The position numbers and the translations under genes were made by a program. 19,522 bases of DNA, from positions 1-19,522 of the forward strand of contig DATCGY010000138.1 of NCBI GenBank assembly GCA_036508635.1, in the 5' to 3' direction. The notes under the pieces were generated by a model. It was not told where the DNA came from. It saw only the letters and a program-made list of their open reading frames with translations, and made no database searches. This document shows positions 7,440-13,299 of the stretch, in pieces; within the stretch, counting starts at the first letter, position 1; each line of letters begins with the position of its first letter. This DNA comes from FEN-727 sp036508635 (GTDB lineage: Bacteria; Actinomycetota; Geothermincolia; Fen-727; Anoxymicrobiaceae).

Positions 7440-7700
7440 CTAGCTGATGATGTCTTTCATTATGGGCCCCAGGACTCCCCTGACCATATCGCTCAGGGAT
7501 TCCACCTTGATCAACGTGATGCAGCAGACCTCTCCGTCTTTTTCGTGGGTCACGAGCGCGAGCTTGTCTCCGGCGTCAATGCCCGCCCGCTTGCGGACAT
7601 CTTTCGGGAGGACCATCTGGCCCCGCTCGTCCACGCTCAGGACCGACTCGACCCGGCTCGAGCTCTCGGTCTCGCAGCACGGTTCCTGCTTCCTTGTCAT
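7440..7700 (-). CDS. AbrB/MazE/SpoVT-type small protein with two CC pairs, first gene of the hgc operon
   Basis: 86 residues from ATG 7700, chosen over ATG 7718 because GGAG lies 8 bases upstream of it. The core, from about residue 20 to 62 (SVDERGQMVLPKDVRKRAGIDAGDKLALV), is a swapped-hairpin AbrB/SpoVT DNA-binding fold: a hydrophobic strand, GQMVLPKDVRK and then AGIDAGDKL. Two vicinal cysteine pairs are unusual for the family: C8-C9 near the N-terminus and C59-C60 in the last strand. The C-terminus forms a hydrophobic helix (LSDMVRGVLGPIMKDII). It is followed after 13 bases by hgcA. I recall small AbrB-like proteins annotated as HgcAB-associated in public genomes, which would fit, but I cannot check this. 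Likely role: a regulator of this operon, perhaps sensing thiophilic metal; this is inferred from the cysteines and position only. Confidence 0.85.
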   Translation of the reverse strand: MTRKQEPCCETESSSRVESVLSVDERGQMVLPKDVRKRAGIDAGDKLALVTHEKDGEVCCITLIKVESLSDMVRGVLGPIMKDIIS

Positions 7701-7717
7701 GCTTTCAGCTCCAATCA

Positions 7718-7817
7718 TGATAAATCAGAATTATCAACCAATTCAGATAATACGGTAAATGTCGCGCTCTGTCAACAAGAACGTTCCGACCGGGTATAAG
7801 CGGGAAAACCGTATTAT
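7718..7817. promoter_or_regulatory. Inverted repeats over the hgc promoter and leader (candidate operators)
   Basis: Three elements occur in one AT-rich stretch. ATAATACGGT (7747-7756) and ACCGTATTAT (7808-7817) are a perfect 10-base inverted repeat, and the first arm covers the -10 box. TGATAA (7718-7723) and TTATCA (7731-7736) form a 6-base repeat with 7 between. ATTATC (7730-7735) and GATAAT (7746-7751) form a third. Such AT-rich dyads around a promoter suit a repressor such as the AbrB-like product of the first gene. The right arm also presents TATTAT to the plus strand, towards the LCP gene, but no good -35 accompanies it. Confidence 0.55.
7747..7775 (-). promoter_or_regulatory. Housekeeping-type promoter of the hgc operon
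   Basis: On the minus strand TTGACA (7770-7775) and TATTAT (7747-7752) are 17 bases apart, close to the bacterial housekeeping consensus. Transcription should begin near 7740, giving a leader of about 40 bases before ATG 7700. The -10 box is the inner part of an inverted-repeat arm described separately. Confidence 0.8.
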
Positions 7818-7903
7818 GTTATTGCGGTGATGTAGGTTTCGGCGCAAGAAAATGGAAACAATCACTATCATTCGATGCGGTTGGACGGGCGAGGCATTGC
7901 GGC

Positions 7904-9391
7904 ATGGGGAAGCACTCGGAGCACAAGACCGCGCATGCGTGGACGGGGTCCACCAGCGGTACCGGGTCGGATAGCTATCCGGCTGGAAGCTCCGTGCGCG
8001 GTAAAAGAGATATGGCGCGGAAGAGTGTCTACGTCACGGGATTTGTCATTGCCCTGGCGCTCGGCGCATTGATTGGGTTCAACGCCAAGCCGATTGCCAA
8101 GTTTGCGTCGCGCGTCTACCTTTCCCTCAAGTTGAGCAAGTCGCATGTCACCGGCCGCGAAGGGAAGCGCGTACAGCGGGCCCTCTCCCCGCTGCCGACG
8201 AACCCCGATGGCAGCATCAACACCTTGGTCCTGGGGAGTGATGCCGGCAGCAACAAAGGCGAGGGGGGTTACTGCCGCAGCGACGTCATGCTGCTCGTCT
8301 CGCTGCAAGAGAAAAAGAAGAAAGCCGTGGTGATCTCTATCCCGAGGGATACGATGGTCGAGATCCCCGGGTACGGTACCCAAAAGATAAACGCCGCTCA
8401 TGCCTTCTATGGCCCGTCGGGCGCCATCGACGCGGTGAAAGAACTCACGGGCCTACAGGTGAATCATTACATCAGCATGCAGTTCACCGGTTTCCAGCAG
8501 ATCGTCAACGCGCTCGGTGGTGTGCCCATCCACCTCAACGCGCCGATCAACGACCCGCATTCGGGGTATCTCCCGGCGGGCGACCTGAACCTCGACGGGT
8601 GGCAGGCGCTGGTGCTGGTCCGGAGCAGGAACCTTCCGATGGGAGACCTCGACAGGATCGAGAGCCAGCACGCTTTCCTTAAGGCGCTTCTGGACAAGGC
8701 GTCCGCCGTGAAGAGCTTGCGCAAGGCCAACGAGATGGTCAACATCCTGGCCTCCAACTGCAAGATGGATTATAGCGCGGGGCAGCTCATGGACCTTGCG
8801 GAGTCGTTGCGCGGGTTCAAACCGGAAAACGTACAGTTTGTGACAGCGCCCGGCCAGTTCGCCACGGTTGATTCCCTGGATTACTGGATTGTCGATGCAA
8901 ACCTGATGTCTCAGGTCGCAAATGAAGTGCGCACGAGCGCCTGGATATCGCCCGAGCTTAGTGCGAAGCTGCAATCGGACTCGAGCGCGAGGGCGGAGGT
9001 GCTGAACGCACCGAACTCCGACGTGATCACAGTCCTCAGCGGCACGGAGGCGTCTGCGTCTGAAGTGCCGATGCTGGCCAGTGAGCTAACGCTGATGGGG
9101 CACAAAGGTGTCTACCAGGGCCACGCCAAGGAACCCCTCGCGCAGACGACAATCTATTACAGGAAAGAAGCGAAGACGTACTTCAACGCCATGATGACGT
9201 CGATACCCGAGCTTTCCGGCGCCGCCGTGCTGGAGAACGAGCAGGTCCCCGCGAGTTACAACTCGCCCATAGTCGTGGTGCTTGGAAGAGGTTTTGTCAC
9301 CCCACCCATCGTGTCCATCTACGGCAGGATAGCGACCCCCGTGTTTAACTTCGAAGGCTTCGGCATAAGACGCCTCACCTTTAAACGTTAG
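7904..9391 (+). CDS. LytR-CpsA-Psr (LCP) family cell-wall glycopolymer ligase
   Basis: 495 residues. LCP enzymes move lipid-linked glycopolymers onto peptidoglycan (or protein) outside the membrane. After a cytoplasmic Ser/Gly/His-rich lead of about 36 residues, one membrane segment (VYVTGFVIALALGALIGF) anchors the protein. The LCP domain follows, with INTLVLGSDAG, YCRSDVMLLVSL, VVISIPRDTMVEIPG and QKINAAHAFYG; the Asp and Arg residues in these motifs bind the pyrophosphate and Mg of the substrate. Near LVRSRN the usual arginine pair is kept. A C-terminal LytR_C domain (about residues 365-470, from AEVLNAPNSDVITVLSG to PIVVVLGRGF) is present, as is common in actinobacteria. ATG 7904 has GCGAGG upstream; ATG at residue 37 is a weaker alternative. 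It is followed 140 bases later by an amidase, so both probably act on the same wall. Confidence 0.92.
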   Translation: MGKHSEHKTAHAWTGSTSGTGSDSYPAGSSVRGKRDMARKSVYVTGFVIALALGALIGFNAKPIAKFASRVYLSLKLSKSHVTGREGKRVQRALSPLPTNPDGSINTLVLGSDAGSNKGEGGYCRSDVMLLVSLQEKKKKAVVISIPRDTMVEIPGYGTQKINAAHAFYGPSGAIDAVKELTGLQVNHYISMQFTGFQQIVNALGGVPIHLNAPINDPHSGYLPAGDLNLDGWQALVLVRSRNLPMGDLDRIESQHAFLKALLDKASAVKSLRKANEMVNILASNCKMDYSAGQLMDLAESLRGFKPENVQFVTAPGQFATVDSLDYWIVDANLMSQVANEVRTSAWISPELSAKLQSDSSARAEVLNAPNSDVITVLSGTEASASEVPMLASELTLMGHKGVYQGHAKEPLAQTTIYYRKEAKTYFNAMMTSIPELSGAAVLENEQVPASYNSPIVVVLGRGFVTPPIVSIYGRIATPVFNFEGFGIRRLTFKR

Positions 9392-9531
9392 GTCCCTGCA
9401 CTGGCCGCGGAACACGTTCTCAGCCTCGCTCGTCTACCCGGCAAAAGGTTTATCCGCGCCAGAGTGCGTATACAGGAGTACCGATCGAGCAAGGATCGAG
9501 GCGTAGCCGGAAGGCCCTGAGAGGAGGGCGG

Positions 9532-10179
9532 TTGGATTTTCGCAGCAGGGGGCTCTGGATAGGCATCGGAATCGTAGCGGCCGTGCTTGCCGCGCTTGCC
9601 GGTGTCCTCGGGTTCGCCATCGGGCGTGGGAGCGGCGGCGAAGCCAGGCCCCTCGTGTGCCTTGACCCCGGCCACGGTGGAAAGGATACAGGGGCGAGGG
9701 AAAACGGCGTCGCCGAAAAAGACGTGAACCTGGACATCGCCCTTCGCGCGAGACAGCTCCTCGAGGCCAGAGGTTACAGGGTCATCATGACCCGTGACGA
9801 CGATACGTACGTCTCTCTTGCCCGACGATGCGCGATCGCGAACCACGCGGGAGCCACGGTGTTTGTGAGCATCCACAATAATGCCCGACCTCCGGACGCG
9901 GCCGGGACCACGACTTATCACAACTTCAACTCTCCCAACGGCGAGCGCCTTGCCACGTACATCCAGTGGGGCGTGGTTGCCGGGATAAAGCGTCCTGACC
10001 GCGGCGTGAAGGCGAAGAACCTGTACGTCCTCAGGAACTCGGCGATGCCGGCGGCGCTTCTGGAGGGCGTCTTTCTGACCGATGCGACAGACGCCCGGCT
10101 GATCACGCAGGCGCCGTTCCGGCAGAAGATGGCAGAGGGAGTGGCCGCGGGGGTAAGAGACTATCTGAACAGCAGGTGA
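9532..10179 (+). CDS. N-acetylmuramoyl-L-alanine amidase (Amidase_3)
   Basis: 215 residues, starting at TTG 9532 with GAGGAGG a few bases before it. A single N-terminal membrane anchor (LWIGIGIVAAVLAALAGVLGFAIG) is followed directly by a catalytic domain that cleaves the amide bond between muramic acid and the stem peptide. Zinc ligands are visible as H48 (LDPGHGGKDTGA), E62 and H115 (VSIHNNA), and the catalytic Glu is E178 (ALLEGVFLTD). There is no separate wall-binding repeat, so this is a minimal membrane-tethered hydrolase. It lies downstream of the LCP gene on the same strand with no obvious terminator between them, and may share its transcript. Confidence 0.93.
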   Translation: MDFRSRGLWIGIGIVAAVLAALAGVLGFAIGRGSGGEARPLVCLDPGHGGKDTGARENGVAEKDVNLDIALRARQLLEARGYRVIMTRDDDTYVSLARRCAIANHAGATVFVSIHNNARPPDAAGTTTYHNFNSPNGERLATYIQWGVVAGIKRPDRGVKAKNLYVLRNSAMPAALLEGVFLTDATDARLITQAPFRQKMAEGVAAGVRDYLNSR

Positions 10180-10205
10180 TCCGGGATGGCAACGCCGCGG
10201 CGCCA

Positions 10206-10224
10206 CCGCCCGCCCGAGCGGCGG
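10206..10224. terminator. Possible bidirectional hairpin between convergent genes
   Basis: CCGCC (10206-10210) pairs with GGCGG (10220-10224) across a 9-base loop, in the 52-base gap between the amidase stop and the stop of the Fe-S protein on the other strand. GCCGCGGC just before it is also self-complementary. No T-run follows on either side, so termination here is only suggested by position. Confidence 0.25.
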
Positions 10225-10231
10225 CAGGCTC

Positions 10232-10750
10232 TCACAAGCCCAGCTCTTGAAGCGAGGCGAGCTTGTCAGCGAGCGCTTCTTCGTTGATCACGGGGCAATC
10301 GTCGAGGTACTGCTTGCCTTCAGCGAGCTTCGCGGCGAACGCCATGCACGTGGGCACACCGCATTCCCTGCAATTGGTGCCAGGCAACTGCCTGAGTATA
10401 TCGAGCACCTTGGGCTTTTCCCAGCTATCGTAGCTGGGCTCCATGTTCTCCCTGTCCTCCCAGATGGCGTTTATTCTGTCGACGATCGAGCGGGTCACTT
10501 TCTCGGCGTGTCGCCTGTCCTCGAGAGTGCTTATGGCGATCTCGTTCGATCTTAGCGCGTACCTGTGACCCTCTTCCCTCCAGACGAGCACCGGGATCCC
10601 GGGAATGAACTCCGCCTTGTCGACGGTCGCATTGACGTATGGGAGCACATCACTGACGTCAGCGTTCAACCTGACTTTGGCGGCGTAGATCGGGGACTCG
10701 AGATCGCACGCCGGGGTCTCGAGCTCGATTTCGTAGTCATCGATCAACAT
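10232..10750 (-). CDS. Fe-S protein with a CFeSP-type [4Fe-4S] domain
   Basis: 172 residues. The C-terminal part carries the four-cysteine motif of the Fe4S4 domain known from the corrinoid iron-sulfur protein large subunit and RnfB: C127-x2-C130-G-x4-C135, then C152 followed by Pro (TNCRECGVPTCMAFA ... DDCP). The N-terminal 110 residues have a beta-rich look (IYAAKVRLNADVSDVLPYVNA, IPVLVWREEGHRYALR) and match no fold I can name. It is soluble, with no signal or membrane segment. GGTGAT lies about 5 bases before ATG 10750. In known systems such a domain hands a low-potential electron to an inactive cobalamin. A link to HgcA, about 3 kb away, or to the reductase-family subunit is inference. 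It is transcribed in the same direction as the esterase upstream, 84 bases apart, but with no evident functional link to it. Confidence 0.82.
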   Translation of the reverse strand: MLIDDYEIELETPACDLESPIYAAKVRLNADVSDVLPYVNATVDKAEFIPGIPVLVWREEGHRYALRSNEIAISTLEDRRHAEKVTRSIVDRINAIWEDRENMEPSYDSWEKPKVLDILRQLPGTNCRECGVPTCMAFAAKLAEGKQYLDDCPVINEEALADKLASLQELGL

Positions 10751-10834
10751 CGTGCATCACCGCCTCTGTAAGAGTAGTCACCATTATCATAGACCCTGTC
10801 TTCACTATGTGCGATGACACGCCGCCAACGCGTT

Positions 10835-12463
10835 TCAAAGGGACGGTTTCACGCTGTTGAAGGGGACTCCGTTCCATACGTCGGTATCGGCGCCGTAGGG
10901 GTTGTCCTGTTGCTTCGATGTCGCATTGAGGATCATCGTCGCCCTCGAGCCGGCATCGTAGGCTTGCCACTCGGGCACTCCGCTGGCGTTGGGGTTGCCG
11001 TTTTTGGCGAACGCGAGCCATGCGGACTGCATCGTGTCGACCAGTCTTTGCGGCGGATTCCTGCCGATGAGCGTTGATATGCGCGAGGCCTTCATATTCC
11101 CGAAGACAAACGGTAGCTCTATGGCGTGACAGGCCCCGAGGCGTGAAAAGACCGGGCTCGGCCATGTGAAAAGATACATCCACGTCTTGGACTGCTTCGG
11201 CGACTGGGCTTCCGCGACCCTGATGGCGGGGACGCGGAACATCGAGTCCGTGATGGCGGCCAGGCTCACCTCCCCGTCGGTCGCAGCCGGACGCCTCGAC
11301 TTGTAGCTCGCGGCGACCGCTTCGGGTGTGGCCGGCGAAGTCAGGGAGATGGCGCTTTGGACGATAGGTATATAGGCGGAGACCACGCTCAGGGGAAAGC
11401 GCGCGACTGCGGGCGTGGCGAGCGTCCACAGGTTTATCTCGTTGAGGTTGGTGCCAATCAACAGGTCGACGCCCGAAGCGCTCCCGGCTTCGATCGCGTC
11501 GAGCGGAGGCTGCGGCACGGCGGACCCGTCAATGACCGGACCGAATAGCAGCGCCGCCTGCATTTTCTGTTTCTTCATCTCGGCTTCGGCGCTGACCATC
11601 TGGGAAGTGGTGAGGGAGCGCAGCCCGGCGATGTCCGAGACGCCGGCGATCTGCATGAATCGGGCCGTAGTCGCCTCGGCGCTTTGCGTGCTACGGGCGA
11701 GGTTTGCGGCGCCGCTCTCGGCGATGGCGCGGTTGAAGAGCCCTCTTGCGGCTGGCATTCCCAGTAACGCGCTGATGCTGATGGAGCCGGCCGATTCGCC
11801 GAAGACGGTTATCCTGCCGGGGTCGCCCCCGAATGCCCTCGCGTTGTCGCGCACCCACCTGATCGCGGCGAGCTGGTCGAGGAGCCCCAGGTTACCGCTT
11901 TGCGCGTACCGCGGGCCGCCCACGTTTCCGAGATAGAGAAAGCCGAACGGCCCGAGGCGGTAGTTTATCGTCACGATCACGGTGTCCCCACGCTTGGAGA
12001 GGTTGGCGCCGTCGTAGATCGAGTCGCTCCCCGAACCGTTGGTGAAGCCGCCGCCGTGTATCCATACCATCACCGGGCGTTTCGTGTTGTCCAGCCCGGG
12101 AGTCCAGACGTTGAGCGTGAGGCAGTTCTCCGACTGCGCCTGCTTTGACTCACCGGTGAGCGCGTCCGGCGGCTGAGCCTCCGCCTTTCCGAACGCGAAT
12201 GCCTGGTGGGTGCCGCTCCACGGCTTTGCGGGCTGGGGTGGCATGAAGCGCAGGTCACCGACGGGTGGCGCCGCGAAAGGCATGCCCTTGAAGACCAGCA
12301 CCCCGTTCGAGGCCGGACGGCCCTCCACCTTACCAAGTTTCGTCGAAGCGACAGAGTTTGTCCCGCATCCGGCGCCCGCCAGCGCGAGCCCGGCGCACAG
12401 CGCGGCGACGAGGAGTATTACCAGGGTCTTTTCAAAGCTTCCAGAAACCCGCTTGAAACGCAT
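10835..12463 (-). CDS. Type-B carboxylesterase, probable lipoprotein
   Basis: 542 residues, an alpha/beta hydrolase of the carboxylesterase/cholinesterase type. It hydrolyses carboxylic esters, presumably outside the cell membrane. A hydrophobic export signal (TLVILLVAALCAGLALAGAGC) ends in a cysteine (C33) that could be lipidated, although the residue at -3 is Gly rather than Leu. The oxyanion motif is HGGGF (136-140), the nucleophile S224 lies in FGESAGS, the acid is probably E342 (GTNLNEIN), and the base H446 in GACHAIELPFVFG. ATG 12463 is preferred over longer frames because GGAGG stands 5 bases before it and the signal peptide begins there. It is divergent from the TetR regulator and acyl-CoA cassette, so it may release fatty or other acids for that cassette. 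Confidence 0.93.
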   Translation of the reverse strand: MRFKRVSGSFEKTLVILLVAALCAGLALAGAGCGTNSVASTKLGKVEGRPASNGVLVFKGMPFAAPPVGDLRFMPPQPAKPWSGTHQAFAFGKAEAQPPDALTGESKQAQSENCLTLNVWTPGLDNTKRPVMVWIHGGGFTNGSGSDSIYDGANLSKRGDTVIVTINYRLGPFGFLYLGNVGGPRYAQSGNLGLLDQLAAIRWVRDNARAFGGDPGRITVFGESAGSISISALLGMPAARGLFNRAIAESGAANLARSTQSAEATTARFMQIAGVSDIAGLRSLTTSQMVSAEAEMKKQKMQAALLFGPVIDGSAVPQPPLDAIEAGSASGVDLLIGTNLNEINLWTLATPAVARFPLSVVSAYIPIVQSAISLTSPATPEAVAASYKSRRPAATDGEVSLAAITDSMFRVPAIRVAEAQSPKQSKTWMYLFTWPSPVFSRLGACHAIELPFVFGNMKASRISTLIGRNPPQRLVDTMQSAWLAFAKNGNPNASGVPEWQAYDAGSRATMILNATSKQQDNPYGADTDVWNGVPFNSVKPSL

Positions 12464-12549
12464 TTCAGCCTCCAGTAAGCATGGAATCTTCCACAGACTC
12501 TTCCTTTGCTTAATTCGATTCAGCCGGCGGAGAACCTCCGGCCCGCCCT

Positions 12550-12575
12550 GTAAAAGAGAGGTGCCCAGGGCACCT
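12550..12575 (-). terminator. Terminator-like hairpin in the esterase leader (possible attenuator)
   Basis: AGGTGCC (12559-12565) and GGCACCT (12569-12575) pair over a 3-base loop. Reading on the minus strand, CTCTTTTAC follows. The element sits about 90 bases upstream of the esterase start, in a leader with no other gene on that strand. That suggests premature termination control, or a terminator for transcription from further upstream. A second small dyad, CGGAG/CTCCG, lies nearer to the gene. Confidence 0.45.
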
Positions 12576-12630
12576 GGTGGGCTCGGCGAGCGTCGAAAAA
12601 AGATACGGCCGCCCACCTCCCGAAAAAGTA

Positions 12631-12659
12631 TTGACGGCGGCTTTGTGCGGGTATATAGT
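12631..12659 (+). promoter_or_regulatory. Promoter of the TetR/acyl-CoA ligase/thiolase cassette
   Basis: TTGACG (12631-12636) and TATAGT (12654-12659) are separated by 17 bases. Transcription should start near 12666, about 40 bases before ATG 12706. Confidence 0.75.
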
Positions 12660-12667
12660 AGCCGGCG

Positions 12668-12681
12668 AGTGAGTGCTCACT
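12668..12681. promoter_or_regulatory. Palindromic operator candidate for the TetR regulator
   Basis: AGTGAG-TG-CTCACT is a perfect 6-base inverted repeat placed right at the expected transcription start of the TetR gene. Short perfect dyads at the start site are typical of autoregulated TetR-family genes controlling acyl-CoA metabolism. Confidence 0.6.
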
Positions 12682-12705
12682 TGCCTTTCATGGCGGGAGG
12701 GATTG

Positions 12706-13284
12706 ATGGGAAACGGACCACGTTACGAGCAGATAATCCTTTCGTCCATAGATGTCTTTTCGCGTACCAACTACGAGAAGGCGACCACCGCTTTGCTGGC
12801 CGGGGAGGCAGGCATAGCGGAGGGGACTCTCTATAAGTACTTCCCCAGCAAGAAGGAGCTCTTCCTTGCGTGCTACAGGTACACCGAGGAACTTCTGCTT
12901 GACAGGTACAGAAAGATCTACAAGGAGCAAGGCGACGACACGGTCGCATACCTGCAGGCTGTGGCGCACAGCTACCTGGAGTTCGTGGTCGAAAACCCCA
13001 ACATGCGCAAGTTCATCGCCTTCATACTCAACAACAGTTTCGATGACGACTTCAAGAGCGAGCTCGAGCGTTTCGTGAAGCTCAACGTCGATGCGACCGA
13101 GCGCATGATCCAGGTGGGCATAGAGAAGGGCCAGGTGCTGCCCGGTGTCGACGCGAGAGCTGCCGCGTGGATGTTCGTTGGAGGGTACTTCACGCTGATC
13201 ATGATGGCGGAGATCGGGGCAACAGAAGCTCTCGGTAACAGGTACCTGGATAACCTATTCAAGTTTTTCATAGTGAACAACTGA
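12706..13284 (+). CDS. TetR/AcrR-family transcriptional regulator
   Basis: 192 residues. The N-terminal helix-turn-helix is evident (YEQIILSSIDVFSR, then ATTALLAGEAGIAEGTLYKYFPSKKELFLACY), followed by an all-helical ligand-binding domain (TVAYLQAVAHSYLEFVVENPNMRKFIAFIL). ATG 12706 is chosen because GGGAGGG lies just upstream; the frame also opens at GTG 12673, which overlaps the operator. The gene heads a same-strand cassette with an acyl-CoA ligase (16 bases later) and a thiolase. The ligand is therefore likely an acyl-CoA or fatty acid, and the dyad at its own start site suggests autorepression. The ligand assignment is inference from context. Confidence 0.92.
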   Translation: MGNGPRYEQIILSSIDVFSRTNYEKATTALLAGEAGIAEGTLYKYFPSKKELFLACYRYTEELLLDRYRKIYKEQGDDTVAYLQAVAHSYLEFVVENPNMRKFIAFILNNSFDDDFKSELERFVKLNVDATERMIQVGIEKGQVLPGVDARAAAWMFVGGYFTLIMMAEIGATEALGNRYLDNLFKFFIVNN

Positions 13285-13299
13285 GCGAGGTGATGCGGT

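Noticed and set aside
7784..7817. Plus-strand promoter for the LCP gene using TATTAT at 7812-7817
   Set aside because: No acceptable -35 box lies 16-18 bases upstream (the sequence there is ACCGGG), so only the repeat arm is reported.
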